Assembly (NCBI GenBank): GCA_019843655.1
Contig: JACDQD010000004.1
Location: 7,006,001-7,070,000 of the forward strand
DNA: 64,000 nt
Source: Lethocerus indicus
Lineage: Eukaryota; Arthropoda; Insecta; Hemiptera; Belostomatidae
Reading direction: 5' to 3'
The notes beneath the pieces were generated by a model that worked only from the letters and a program-made list of their open reading frames with translations, was not told the DNA's origin and made no database searches. Shown piece by piece: positions 10,836-26,200 of the stretch (its first letter is position 1; every line of letters begins with the position of its first letter). The translations under genes were made by a program, and so were the position numbers.

Positions 10836-13800
10836 CTGTTAACATAAAATGGTGTTAAAATTATATTTCCAATACACATAACATTGTTGAATAATAATCG
10901 CTCAAATTAGTTGTATATTTTCTCTTTAAAAAAAAATACTAGGTGTGCTTTTTAGATTACTAGATTTAATACCTAAGTAACATAGTCGATTATGAAAAAA
11001 AATTTCATTCTCTTAATGACGGAAAGTACTGCATTTTATTGCAAACTCATTTACGCATAACTAATTTCACGACAAATTATTTCAGTTTATTAAACCGACA
11101 TTAATTTCCTTTTCCAAGTTAGCCACAATCGCCAGTAGAATAATTGGGGTATTGACATGGCCAGGTGTTAAAATGGGGGGTTGGCGGGGGAGGTTGAAAT
11201 GGGGCCCGAAGACAGAGCGGACCGGGAATTAACTCGCCACGGGGAATTCTGCCCTGAGTTAATCATCATGACACCCCCCACCACCACCCCACATAACCCC
11301 CGACGATCATTATAGTCAATTAACACTGAGATTCAGTTAAGACCCGATTATCATTCTTGGCCGGCGACAAATCCAGAAGAATATACAACTATATATTCAA
11401 CGGTGAGTTGAGATACCTTTTTATCTACCGGGATCGTGCTAAATACGTTAAATTGCCTGTGGCATTCCTTTAAAACACCATTCGCTTTTAAATCAAACGT
11501 TTACAGCAATGCTGTTTGTCACTTTTGTTAATACGGAATTTGAAAATGTTAGAATTAGAACCTCATACAAACCTGACGAACAGTTTAGTTCGTGTATCCA
11601 GCGTAACTTTCTTTTTTATGACCCCCATCAATAACATTTTTGCCGTTTTCTAGTCACGTGTAACCCAGTAACGGTGGCGTTAAATATTTCAATTATTTAC
11701 CCGACCCTTGGCGCATAATTCCTATTCGAAACATTAAACAGATAATTCGGTATCCATTATTAAATAAAGCGTGAGGCGGCGGGGACAACGAGTCCCCGGC
11801 AGGGAGCCGCATCCAGCAGCACACATCCAGAACAGCCCCACAGGAGACACCATTACCCCCGCTATCCCGAAATGTAATTAATTTATCCGATGGGGGGCTA
11901 ATTAATCCCCGCGGGTATAACAACGCGACGGGCGACTGCAGCGAATTCATTTACTTTGCAACGTGAAACCGTCCGCAAAAGCGCAAGTCACCGCCCAATT
12001 TGATTTGATTTGTTCATTAGCTACAATCAGTCCGCGTGCAACTTGACTACCGTAACTCTGAAGTAACGCAAGGCGGTAGTTAGTTATTCATAAAACCCTA
12101 CATGTTTAACAGTAGCAAGCTAACCTTAACAAGACGGGAGGATTCATTAAGGACCGGTATAGGTTTCCAGTACACCTGTACACTACAATTCACTACCCCT
12201 TTCTGTTATACATGACTTAATTTTTAAATACTTTTGGCAATAAAGAGTACACTTAAACGTTAGCTTAATAAAATTGATTTCTGAGTTAATGTTCATTGCC
12301 ATTCGTCAAAACCCTGTTATAATCTGTGCACTATGAGAAACGACTTCAAAAGAAATTTCAGTCTTATGCTTAATTTAAAATCTCTTCCGGACGTACCGGT
12401 AAATTCGCTGGTCAAACATTCGAGTGTAAATTTAAGGTTGTTACATTCAAAACGAGTCCACATTAGTATCCAACAGTGCTGGAGTCTCCATGAAAGGCGG
12501 TCCTACCTTAAAGGGCACAGCCGTTAACCTTTTTTTGGTTTTATTCGGGCTCTGTCTCTCTGTATCCCGGCTACGTGACCGGCGATTCACATCGCGTTAA
12601 ACGCCCACGCTTTATATTTCCGTTTGGATGTACACTGGTACCATCAACATTCATAGTCCCTCCCCCGCCCTATCGAATTCAACCCGATTTTCGCACTATT
12701 TGATATTTTATAAAGCGTCTAATTCAGTCTGTGTTAGACTCATTTTAGGAAGGCTTCGATATTTCACCCCCAGGACGGATCTTTAAATTATAAGGCAAAA
12801 ATATTATTCATCGAAGCAACCACATGTCTTAAATGACTTTTTATTGTGATTAAACCATATAACTGACCATACAAATGAGCTCATACAGCTCTTAGAATAG
12901 CTTGTTGAAAACAGTAATACTGCTTAGGAACTAAAATATAGAACTTTTCACAATGTAATTTCCATTATAAGACGTAACAAACTGGCAGTTGTGCAAGATA
13001 TAAAGGGTAATAAAAGCAATACAATGGCTTTTTGTTTGGCTCATTCATTTTTCATAAAATTCGATTCAATTTTCCATCGATATTATAATAAATAATCCAA
13101 AGCTGTATGTATTTTATGATTAATATCAAATGTTTTCCCAATTTTTATGGCGGTGGCTATTTTCTCGAAGAAGTTTTCTTTTAAAGAATGTTTAAGAAGG
13201 TTTTTGTTTCCCTCCGTAGTTCCATTTCCGATGTCCATCACTTGCAGCACCTCTCAGTAGACAGAATCTTCCAAGCTTCCCTACCCATCCGACTTGTCAA
13301 TTCGATTAAATATTTCAGCAGGAAATCCCGCGAGACTAAGGTTCAATTGTTTACCGGAAGGTTTCGATAGACATAAAAAAGTGGAAATAGTACCATTTAC
13401 GATTGAAACAATTATTATTAATTATTCTACAAGCTTATAATTTTAAATTGCCATTTAGAATTATGTAATGGTGACCCGAATAATTCCTATATTCGTGCAG
13501 GTATGCTACGTATACAGCATTTGTATGCTGTATCCGCCCACCGACGACCTCCAAGTCCAATCATTAGCCCTTTAACCAGAACCAGCTTCACATTATACGT
13601 TAAGCATGTGTACTGAGTAGGAGTGTGGCGCCACTTGATTGGAAAGCAATCCGTGTGGAACAACCGAGATGAATTCTATAGTGTCCTGGAGTTTATTTCA
13701 GCCGAACCAAATTTGCAATCGAATTAACTGTTTCAGGTTTCAGAATGTTTATACAATATTGTACACGAATTAATATTTCGGACAACTTCCGTACGATCGC

Positions 13801-16800
13801 ATTCATTGAGATGTATGAGGGCTTGAATTTTATAGCCCATATATTCAATTTTATTATAGGGATACCTAGTGGAAAGAATAATGAATATGAAATAACGGGA
13901 AAAGAAAAATGTAGGAATACTGGCTTGTCTATAGGTTCTCCTATGATAAGATAGCAGGACTGAGCATTCGGTGGAGGTAGTATCCATTTATAAACTGTAA
14001 GCCAGAACAGTAAACTAATCTGTTCAAAGTACTCGATTGATATAGTAGTAGACACTGCTTTTGTTACGGGACAATACTGACGTTCAGATATTGTTCACCA
14101 GAGAGAGAGGACTTTAAGTAAAAGTTATCCTCCGCGTTGACCCGAACACGGACTAGTTAGTCAGGACGGTTATCCTCCAAGATCTAATCTGGCACTGCAT
14201 TCAAGCTCGAAGAGGCTCGGCGCGCCGGGAAGTGAAAGATGGGCGTGGGCAGAGGTACGGGATACAGCGAGGGGAATGAGTCCCAGGTATAATGGGAACG
14301 GGGGCGAAGGAAGGCACCCCCGTACGCCCGCATGTATGAAATCCACCTATTGTCCCACCCTCGTCGACCAGATAGATTAATCCACACCAGTTTCTCCAGA
14401 CATACGTTAGCCCCATTCACCCAGGGCAACGACCCCCCCTCTCACCCCACCTCCCTAGGGTGCCGGATCTATCTGTCGCCCTTTGTTGGTGGGCCCGACG
14501 TCGCAACAAGGCTTATCCGCTATTTAAGTTCCCCCCCACCCCACAAAAGCCGAAAGCCATCCAGCCCCGAGGTATTGTTTCAACCGGTTTATCGCCGCCC
14601 TGGAGATGCTAGTCCCTCCTTTCCGTTTACGTCGGTTTCCGTGTACGCTCCGTTTAGGCGAACACCCTTCTCCCTATTCATCTCACAATGCGGTGGTTTG
14701 GCGGCGGGTCGGGCTTGAAAGCGGCATAAGAAAACCGATACATCTTTTAGGAAACATACGTTCGGGGAGAAAGATACGTTTTGGTACTTGAATCGGGATT
14801 AAATGTAGAAACATCAGCATAGGGCAGTCCGATTTCTTGCATATTTTTCGAAAGCGTTTTATAAAACGCTGCAAATTTCCACCGACCAGGATTTAATTTA
14901 CTTTAATGTGAAAAAACTCGCGGATTAAGCGAATATTAATTTGTAATAAACGCTGTCTTGTATCAAAATATACTTCACACATTTTAGTGGAACAATGTTG
15001 AACACATACGTACATCCCTCTAGACAATACTGAATTTTTTTACTTAAACCAGCCTTGTATTTTCTTTTACCAAGAGTATAATCAAGATTAAATTTAAACT
15101 TTTGTTAAAGTTCTAAGCTCTCTATATCTTATTACTGTAGGTTGACTATTGTAAATTAAATCTGTTATCTTTTAATGCAATTTAATTCTCCTCCTCTATT
15201 TGCATCTAACAAATATCAAATCTGATATGAGAGAGTCGTGTCATTTCTACTGAGTTGATGTGCAAACTTTATATTAGAGTGATATAACTGCCCCAAAAAC
15301 ATCATTTTCGCCATTCCACATTAAATATATGGAATCTCTCTCGTATTTTTCCGAAATGAAAGTTGTCCAATAAGGTTAAACGCGATAAGCGTTTATTGGT
15401 CTTCAACTTATTCTTCCAATCCTTGTTCGCTCGGTGGATGTGGTCTGGAGCGGCGGCTGAAAACAGTAGCAGGTGGCCGACCATTTATAGCGGCTCTGAC
15501 GAGGAGGCCGCTCTGACCCAAGAGAGTTTCCCCGGAGAGTTCTTCTTCTAAATGATTGCCGGAGTTTGTGCAGTTGGGAGTCTCGTCCCCAAATTGGATT
15601 CTGACTCCGCCGGCGTCTGCCCGCAGAAAAACGGGCCCCGAAAAGAACGAAACCGGAAGGGGATACATTTATTTTAAGCAATCTTTTCTGGACCCGACGA
15701 ACTCCTCTCAATCAGTTGGGTTTTAATCAGTTGAAATTTCCAATTGAAGATAAATTCTGTCCGCGGTTACACTGGGCCCCTACGGATCCCGAAACTCTTC
15801 TGAGAACGAAGAAATATTTATTTCAGCGCAAATTAAGTGTTGACAATATGTATTATTTGTATAATTTCGTATGTAATTATGAAACGTTACAATTGCCACA
15901 ATTTACAAATTTTTCGATTTTTGACCTGCCGTTCACATGGCAAGTGTAACTCACTTTGGGACGGTAATGGAATGCCAAAATGCGGTACTCACCCGCAAAT
16001 GAGGCCTAAATAAGCGGCTTAGTTTTTGCAATAGATTCAGAAAATTCGCAGCTTAACATTTTCCACGGGTAATTATAAATTGTCTCTTGTCGGGAACCAG
16101 CAGTTTATACCGGACACGAACGAGCGAATTACGAGCCGGCTTGCGAAACGCACACGATTTCCGGGACGATAGCGGTGGACTTGTTTTTGTTTTTCGTTGG
16201 GCACAAAAAGCGTCATTATGCGAATAGCTTCGGCACGTATATTTGTGAAAAGCCGTGGGGCAAATTGACACGCGAGCTAGCTGTCCGGACGCTTCCCCCG
16301 CAGTCGATTTAAAGGCTTTCGTGAGCGGGAACATTAAATATAATTCAGGAAAATGGGATAAACGGCACTGACAACGACAAACTGTAAACGCCGTCGCGGG
16401 TGGCAGAATAGTAGCCCGTGTTTGACCCATTACTCAGGAGTGGTTATCTCCTCGTATTTTGTTTGCTCTAATTTCCCTTTTTCTTTCTTTTTTTAATTCG
16501 ATGAAGATGAAAATCGACGGATTTGAGGAAAATAAATGGTTAATTTTCCCTTCTTCCTAAGAAACAGCTCTCTTTTCTTTTGGCGACCGGTCTATATACA
16601 GATCCAGACATTGTAGAATATAAGGGGAATAATATATTGTATACTTTTACAGGATAAGAATTCCGTAAATATAAGCAATTTGACACCCCTTAGCCGGAAT
16701 TAGTAGAATAAAACACGTTATGACACGTCAAACGGAATGAAATACAAAAAATATAATACATTATATTGCTAGGCCTTCAAACCAGTTTCGGCTTCTGGAC

Positions 16801-19800
16801 ATAGTCGTTACTTGCCGAGTAACGTCCCCTCTGCCCACATCAATTACGTTATTCTAATTTTATGAATTTCAACAGGAAACAAGGAGTGGGACGGGGGTTT
16901 CACGAGGAACTTGTATTAGAACAGAGATAATATTATAATGGCTTTTACGTCCATTCAGTCGAAGTGGTGGCCGCCCCTGCTTATATCTTTGATGCGGTGG
17001 GGGGGACCCTCTTTCTCCCGGACCACTCGAGTATGTGCGAGGCGACTCGTTTACCGGGTGAAATGGATTTTTAATGATGTTAGCCCGCTCCACCGGCAGC
17101 GGCGGTGGTTGCCACGGGGCACGGGCGGCGGGGGCACCTTGTAATGGCCACATAAAACACGGGCCACACTTTAGCCACCGCATTACCACTGTTTAGTAAC
17201 CCCACAGGGCCTCACAGCACCCCATACCATTCCGACACGAGAAGCATCGCCTATTCTCCCCTTTATGGGCCCGAGGGAGTTATCCACTTTCCTAATTGTT
17301 GATTATACGACTAATCGATCTTCGGTACACTAAGAAATTACCAAAGAATAAAAATAGTAATTTTCCGAGTGAAGTTCCGGCTACATGCTGATTGGACACG
17401 TGTAAAAAGTATAAATTATATTTTATTGCTCCTGCAACTGAATTAAAAAAATTCTATGTATCCCTCGCGGAAACTATTTTCGAAAGCGTAATCAATCAAG
17501 TCATTCGGAATCAATCATTTTGATTGGGTTAATATCCCAGCGGAAAATTCGACCGATTAATTGTAAGAATAGAGCGTTTCGGTAGAGGTGTCAGCGAGTG
17601 GATTCATCAATCCAACTGCCCAGCTATCCGTCTACCTGTCGGCCATTCCGTTTCTTTTCCGGGACTCCATCTCCCCGTCAGGAGTTTAAAAGGGAATATG
17701 GAGTAAATGGAAAAAATACGGATGAAAAGCTAAGTTAAATTAGCAGTATAGAAAGAAGAACCACTTAACCGGAATGGAAGGGTCAACATCAAAGAGAATG
17801 ACGGGATTCCAGATTTTTCCCCCGTAGGAATTTATCTTTAAGTTGGCGGCTTGATCCCCCTCGGCCGAGTCAGATAAGAAACAGCATCGGTAGCCACTTG
17901 GGTTTGACTGAAGTGGTCCCTGTAAAAAAAACGGGGTAGAGCCGGGTTCGATATCCGGGAATCGCGATCCTTCAAATAATGAGGAAGCACTTTGAAGAAA
18001 CTTGCAATCATTTTAAGCCCTATTCAATTTCTGGAGGTATATTATCCTGTCGCCGGGCTCAATCCCCGTTGGATCAAATGGGCGACTGTATACAAATGAG
18101 AACCTACCTACCCAATATTCACAATTGTTTTTGGGAGATAATATCTGAGCAATATCTTCGATTTTGGTTACTTTAGACTGAAACAACGGAAAATAAATAT
18201 GTAACGAGTTTGTAAACTTAAATTTCGTTGAATTTGGATGTATATTTCAATATATTGCAGGCCTATGTGTATATCAGGTCGTAATTATTGGATGCGATCC
18301 AAGCTTTTAATTGCTTAATAGCTCTCTCGTAATGTCCTTCCCATGAGATATTATGGTATTGTAAAATAATATTATGGTATAATGAGACTATTAAATAAAA
18401 GTAATCATTATTAAGGCAATGCAAGTAAGGCAAGGTTGGAAAAATTATTAACGGCTATAAAATCGTAAAAAAACATTCTAATAAATTACACAAAATCTAA
18501 TAATGCAGCTGTTTTTTATTAGTCGATAATGTTATTTTCGTTTGCAAAAGTAGTCCATCATTGCCTTACGGTAAATTACAGAGTGTATACTTATATATAA
18601 AAACAGAACAAATGTCTCGGCGAACACTTCAATTTGTTACAGGTTCTAACTGATATATTGAGGGGTTGTTGGGGGTGTAATTTTAGGTTAATCCCATCGG
18701 CGGTACAGCTCTGATTGGTGTTCCCCTATTAAGCTTTGGGATGGTTCGCTCGGGCCTCCCTCCAACTGATAGTCGCGGTCTGAAAATTGGACGTGAGGAA
18801 TTTCATGGGATTTTCCAAGCTTTCCCGGACTCGATTTCTCCAACTCACCACACCGACGTGAGAACTGACCTGTATCGCATTAGCGCGGCGAGAGCTAATT
18901 TGCCATTATTTCCTTCCCGGCCCAAATCGATTTACGAGCCTGATATTCACTCCAATAGGACTGCACATTATGTGCGGGTTTTTTCATTTTGTTCTATTGT
19001 ACAATACTAGACACTTGAACAATGTTTTTTACTTCAAACTTCAGTAAATAATATTTAAAAATATACGGAGATAATTTGATTATAAATTGTATCTCTATTA
19101 ACTGATCTTAAATTATGGACTACAATATCTTATGTCACCTGCTGTCAATATATCCAGAATTTCCGTTTATTCATTTCTTCATAAAATCCACATTCATATT
19201 TACTAACTAGTGATACACAATGAAACCAAGGCCTTAATATCCGGGACTGGTGTCGATTGTTATGATAGAAAAATTGGAAAAACAATCAATTTTTATAATT
19301 GTACATTTATATTATTGTTTAAACATTAATACAAAATGTCTATAAAGTATTAATGACTACTAATTTATCATTATCGTGGGCTCATTCTAGACTTCGGTTT
19401 CTCCTCGTGAATCTTCGTGAGGTATATTTTTTATTGTTTGCGAGCAATGGACTCCCTGTCACCTGGAGGCTTTCGCGGCGTCTACTGTCAGTGGGAGAAA
19501 GCCTTAATCCACTTGTCCGGAGGTAGTGGATCTAGTAGGCTATTAGTAGGGACGCCCACCGCAGTCACGAGGCATAATTTCTATATACGGAGATAATGCA
19601 TTAGCGTTGTTTTTGTCACAAATGTGACGCGGCCCTCAAGTCGGTATCTCGTTTTCGGGTTATCAATTAGAAAGCGTGTCATTAATCTTCGCAATAGACC
19701 GGGCGTCGGATAAATGGGAACAAACAAGATTAGGCCGATCTACACTGGTGCCGGCCCAGCCAGCAGCGATGCTCTCATTAACGGCAGAGTCCACAAATGA

Positions 19801-19986
19801 CGCTCGTACGACGTCAGGGAGTGCCGATAAAAAAACACCCCCGAGAGCGGAGATACTGTTCAATCGGCGGCGGTAAATTATTGTGAAAATACCGCGAAAA
19901 CACTGCTGAAATTAACTGGCGGCCTAATCAGCAACAATGCGGCGGAACAATGTTTAACTGAAAGTTGATAAAATTTGCCTACTCAC
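10836..19986. other. Intron of the ankyrin gene (9.15 kb)
   Basis: No gene was found in this interval. It is mostly AT-rich, with a GC-richer block near 14,160-14,720 whose reading frames are low-complexity. Frames of 60-120 codons (for example minus 13693-14055 and plus 18741-19010) are in the chance range and lack splice or homology support. Confidence 0.55.
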
Positions 19987-20101
19987 TTGAAACTTGTCGT
20001 GGTGGAGGTTGAGGAACCTCTTGACTCTGAGTGTGTCGTTGCTTCTGATCGCCCTCTCGAGGAAAACGGCATCCGTGTGCAGATCGCAGGATGAGGCGAA
20101 A
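19987..20101 (-). CDS. Ankyrin gene exon (115 bp)
   Basis: The acceptor is CGGCGTGTTCCAG before 20101 and the donor is a near-consensus CAA|GTGAGT at 19987/19986. One base completes a serine codon (AG|T) from exon 27176-26981, then it reads FASSCDLHTDAVFLERAIRS and NDTLRVKRFLNLHHDKFQ and ends in phase 0. The part FLERAIRSNDTLRVKRFLNL has the spacing and residue pattern of an ankyrin helix pair (E-x-A-I-x-x-x-D-x-x-x-V-x-x-F-L), so this may be the first, degenerate ankyrin-like unit. The other frames give implausible peptides or break the join to exon 10835-10735. Confidence 0.87.
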
Positions 20102-23100
20102 CTGGAACACGCCGAATTTCGGAAAATTAACCATGGCAAAATAAGTGATTAGATGTAGAAAATTGTTTGTATTCGTACTAACACGAATTATCAAATTACA
20201 TTATTTAAGATACCGGTGAGTTCACAATGTCGACACACAGTTTGTTTGGGGCTATGTTCTACTGGTTTCGGCACTATTTCATAACGAGAACAAATTTTCA
20301 CCAGTAGTGTATTAATACAGTAGTTTTGACTGGATTTCAAGACGGTGGTCAAGGTGTGTATAAGCCGAAATCGATATAGTGTAGGACCGAATAAGAAATT
20401 GGGGATTTAAAATTGTGCTAACATCATTAAAATGACGTTTCAGGTGTTATATTTTCTATGAATCCGTTATATTTGGTATATAGTTAGCATTAATAATAAA
20501 TTACAATAATTCAGAAGAATTTGAGTCAAACGACTCTATTTGAGCATTAATTAGCTCCGTAAAATTATTAATTAAAGCCGATATCGACTGTTATTATAAT
20601 ATAAATATCGATAAAATAATACTATGGTTCCTGTAATCGAAATTAAATAATTCAAAATGCACAACACGCTGAACTTGGACTTGTACCTTTCTGGAATTTT
20701 CCTACTGGCGAACTAGGTTTTCTTTATACATGGCTTTGAACTCAGGGGTAGCCCGGAGCGTCTCCCCCGGCGAGAAAAGAATGGGATCCATGAAACAACA
20801 CCGGTCGGACACGTCTCCCTAATACCATGCATCCATTATACAGGCTCTAAACGAATCCTCTTTTATACCCGGCAGTCCCTCTCCGAAGAATGTCCGAAGA
20901 AAACAATTTTCCAAACGCCCCTTTCCTCCGTTTCGGGCGCTGTGCATTTTTCAAGGCGGCCCGAGTAGAGGAGTCCCAACGAGACCGGCAGATGTTGCCT
21001 AATTTAGCAATAGAATAACGTCGGCAATGCATCATTTCTGTTCGCCCCCACATTCATTCTTCTGTATTTTGAAGATTGCAGGCATTACGGGTTACTTACT
21101 GTTTATGAATTGGTAACATTTCCTCAAAATAATTTCACGAATATAACAATATGAATAACAAACAAAGTTGAATTGTATCGGTTATGATTTAATGTTTAGG
21201 CATAGGAGGATAATGTGTTTCATTATATATACCTCTGAGAAAAATGCATACTAATACAGATACTCATTTGGAATTAAAAATCGATTCCGTCGCCGACTCC
21301 TTACTTAAGTATCGCTGTCCACTTCATAATACTTTCGGCCCGAGTATTACGCCGACTGAAGAAAGCCTGAACTAATTCAACAAAAATCTTCTACCCCCTA
21401 ACGAGCCCGGTACGAGTAATAATAGCGGAATTCGCCCCGTCCACTTGCCCCCTGCCACAGTCCTAGCAGAGCGGGCGAGTTCATAAATATTTATGAGTTC
21501 ACTTCCTTTTTCTTTTTCTTCCTCTTATTTCTGGGGGCGGTGGAATAGTGGGGCTCTCTCTCTCTCTATGCACCTCCCCAGACGACGGGGACGGCCCCTT
21601 CCCCCAACCATCGCTAGAATATTTACCCGGGGCCTTTTATCACCGATGCTCCCGCCCCTCGCCATTCCGGGGCCCTTGTTTTGTATACTTTGCGAGATTC
21701 TTTTAACGAGCTGGGACGTGAAAAGGCGGCCCCTTGCCAGGCGGAAGCCGGGCCCCACTTCGGATCGCTCCGAGAATCATCGATAATTCAATTTATGAAC
21801 CGTGCAACGCCTCTATTGGATTTTTACGAGAGTTTTTCCGGATGTCTGGACCTGTACGACTCGCGGAAAAATAGGGGACTCTCGCTGTATAAAATACGGA
21901 ATGGGATTGGTACAACAGCGAACCGAGTTTTATTTGTATTGACAAGAAATCATACTAAAAATATTCGAGAAACTTCGAGGAACCTACTACTAGATAGATG
22001 ACTACTCAACCTTGGTCCCATAACAATAGTTTCGAAATTTTATTTGTGTTTTCAACCAAATATATTTGATTAATTTTTGTTTTACAGCCACTTAGAAGTT
22101 CAGCAAACTCGTCTATACAGAGGTCTATTGTGAATATCACACATTACTTGCATAAATCACTTTATGGTTACATTCTCAAAGTGAATTTTAAATTTTCATG
22201 GCAAATTGGTTGAAAAACTGGAGGAAATTATGTCTTACTGCCAGGATTGATACTATCCAAACTGAAATAAACGAAATACTACATCGATGCTACGTTTTTA
22301 AACGTGAATCCTCTTGAGTTGTACTCAGCCGTTGTAACAAAAATGAGTGTAATAACAAAATGCATTAAAGGAACCAAATAATAAAGTGCATAATATTTTT
22401 TCCATTCCCCTCAAAGTCGCAATCGGGACGTATATCTCGCAGTGGGGGGGAGGAGGAGAATATTCCCCGTGTTTTTAATTTGTGGCCGTTGGGAGGGCGA
22501 ACGTGCCCCGCGACCGTAACTAACCCGGTTGGGGTCTCCCCCGCGCGCCACATCACGGCGGGGTGGGATTTGAAAAAAAAATGTCATAAAGATCTTTGCA
22601 TTAGTTAAGGAATTGGTCCCCGATAACGGCGCATTTCGCTCGAGGTTCTTGCGTGCGAGCCACCGAGCCGTGCGAGCTTTGAAATGTGAAAAATTCGACT
22701 AACGACCCGCGGATCCGATGAATATCAAAACCGGTCTAAATATAGACGAGGAAAATGACTTCCTTCTTCGTCACTCGCAAAGCGCCCATTGTTAATAAAA
22801 CTACGGTAGCGGGGGCACGATAATGCTCAGTAAATGTCGATCCCCGGCTCGGTACATAACTGAAAGTTGAACTCTCAATACATTGACTTCAGCGTGCGGT
22901 AGATATTTATTGCTTGATCATTACTTTCAGACTCTACGGAAAATTGTACTTAAATATTCCGGGTAATTTAAATCTAATCTTCCATTATTAACTATGAGTA
23001 CTGCAGATTATAACCTGGAAACACAATTTGTATGTCAATAAACTTTAAATATTATTATTCAATACAGCGAACGATTGGATATTTCCACTAAGTTTTTCAC

Positions 23101-23219
23101 TGACATAATATGCCTTCACTGATATTAATATAGCGAACAGATTGATTTTAAAATGAAATCAGGAAGCAGAATTCGGAAATCTAGACCGTTAATCGTTAAA
23201 TAAATCATATTTGTAAATG

Positions 23220-23277
<58 letters not shown>

Positions 23278-26200
23278 CGTATTAATATAAACGCATACAG
23301 CAGCAATAAGCAGTCAGGCGCTCACATGACAATATTCCTTTATTGGGATCAGGATGAGGACCAATGTTCACTTTCTTGTAAGTTCAACCGTACTGCATCG
23401 TTGTGAACTAAAGATGTGAAATAGCAGATAATGCAGGTAGTTAAAGTTTAAGAATAGGGCGTCAATCCGCGGTGGAGCTGATGGCAGTTATAGTTTAAAA
23501 CGGTGTCATTTAGCTCGCGACAATGCCGCTGTTATTGCAACCACTCCAGGCGCCATTTGGTACAGCTCGCCTCCCCCAATACGGGCAACAGTCGGACTGA
23601 ATCATCATCCTGTTATACTGTTTTTTGGCAGATGGTTTCCGTTAATATATTCATTGAATTGACAAAATGATTTATTAACGATGGGTGGATTTAAAAGGTT
23701 CATTAATAAGGCATAATTTGTTTTTAAAGCAGTAATAATTAAGCTCAGTTAATATTACCCGAAATCGGAAGAAAACTCACTTCAACGCTTCAATGATCAG
23801 TTTTGTCAGTGCTTTCCCAAAAACAAAATCATAAGAGACCTAACCTGCAGACCTAACTCTTTAAATTCTACTGTTTTCACTGCGGGAAGGCGGCGTCCTA
23901 CCAACCACAGGATATTTCCTGGAGCGAAAACATCATATTCCAGAAATTAGGAAAAACAATGTACTGTACCGACTTTATTGTCGAGGGAAATGAGCGAACA
24001 CACGAATCATATGCAGAAGATTCGGATGCGGCCCGTTCCCCATCCACACGGGTTTCTTTATTATTGTTTTCCCTTTCAAGCCAAATCTGTTTTTGTTTCG
24101 CAAAACCGGCGGCGCACAAATACATAAAAGCTAGTCCGTTTGTAAAAATGAATACAGCCAGCCCCTCCTGTACATTTTGTGTAGCATTTTTTCTTAAATG
24201 AGTTTCCTAAAACGCTCATTAACCATAATGCGCCGCTTATTTTAATACGAAATTTTATATCGCGTAACGTAAATCGATTCACAATGCCTTGTTGAACATA
24301 GTTTATCGTCTGAATACAAAAATAATAATGAAATTACTACCGAATGTCGTACAAGAAAAGCAGAAATCCATGCTGCAAGCTAGAGAACTGGGAATATCGA
24401 TTGGAAGGGGGTCGGCCTTCGTTGAGCTGCAAAACCCTCCCCCGGCAATATTTGCGCCTGTTTTATTCCATTTTTTCTCTCTCTCTTCCCCGCTCTCTTT
24501 TCCCCTGCTTCCTTTTTTTTCTTCTGCCTTTATTTCCCTCCGGATAAATATTGCACAGTCAGTGGATCCGGAAGGGTATATAACTGAGATGTCAGTTTCT
24601 CAGACAGCTTTTGCCGATATACAGGACCGTTGAAACGGATCGGATGGCCGGCCGGGGCCGATGTCTTGAATAAGTCCCGGGCGGAGATGCACCCTGACGG
24701 AAATTGGCCCTCTGAGCTTTGGTCAAATATATGTCGGACATACTAGGTGTGTCGATACTTTACAATGTTTAGTACAGTTTCTTCCTATATAGATAATTTT
24801 TTAGTAGAAAATTTTTTATGTTTAAATAAATGAAAAAGTGAAACCTTCTCTGGTACTACTTTGGTCATTATAATTCAGCAATTAGGAAAAGTTCGAAAAG
24901 TATATTAAATATATGTAACTGTTTCATATCTCCGCTTTATTCTACTTATCCGCATTATTTGCATTAATTTTATTGATAATTAAGTATTTAACGTACGTAA
25001 CAATAAATATTATAATCAGAAAATTAAGTTTGTTACTAGCATATAGTGAAGAAATGTACTTAGCAATTTGAAATATAATCAATTATATTACAATAACAAT
25101 AATATGTTTCGCGTAAAAGATCTTGGAAAATTTTCCGACGAAAAAAATCCCCGGTTATGAGCTTGCAACTATGAAAACTTCGTAATCGCAAGGTCGTTTA
25201 CAAACAGTAAAGTTAATAATATTTATCGGCACTCGCCTATCACGTGGCGGGCTTAGCAGGCTGTCATTTTTATCAATAGTGCAGAAGAAAAAAAAACGAC
25301 CGATAAGATTAACCGAATTGGAAAACAACGAAAAATTAGTTCGCCGTATAACGAGGAAAATTGAGCTCAAAATTTTATTAATGTGAAACTTCACGCGCGA
25401 TACACACACAATGACTTTACAAAAAGGAACAAAAAACAGATTTTAATTATTTTTTACTCCTATAAATATAGCTGCCCGTATTACATCTAATTGTGCATAA
25501 CAAATATTAGAATATATAGTTCCTTTACATATATACGAAAGATCATAAAGGCAATGATTTTTTCCACCTAAAATTTGAAAATTGATCATTTGGATAATCT
25601 ATGAATTGTTTTCTAATAACATAATATACCAATGGAGAAAATAATCTATTTTAACTTATTCATACGGTTAACATAAATTTAGCATAAGTCTCCAGAATAT
25701 TCGCGATATATTGCTTACATTGTAATGTAAATAGGGTTATTCCAAAATATGTTTTCCAGAAAGCAGCTTTCAATATCAAGAAAATACATTTGAACTGTAA
25801 TGAAATGTCTACACATAATATCATGTATTAATCAGCATAAAATCAGATGACGATAGTTACGCAATAGGGACTGAATGGGATTAATTATATTACTATTAAC
25901 AATATTAACGCCTCCAGGTTTGAAAAATGTTATCGAATAATAACACGGGTATTATATGCAGCCAATTCTAATAAAATTATATACCCGTTTAATATTATAT
26001 TCTGATATAAAATACGAAACTTATCTAAACAGAAATATTTCAAATTTAATTTTCTAAATCAATGCAGTTGTCCACCACACGCATACTCGATTAGCGAATG
26101 AAATATCTAAGTCGGGCGACTCTGTTCCAAGAAATGGAAGGGATTTGTCGTTGAGTTTTCTGACATATTTATCTTCCCTAGAGGTCCAAATCCTTTGGGA

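Noticed and set aside
17940..17972. tRNA-like T-arm (CCGGGTTCGATATCCGG)
   Set aside because: The T stem and loop pair well, but no matching acceptor stem, anticodon arm or D arm lies upstream at tRNA distance.
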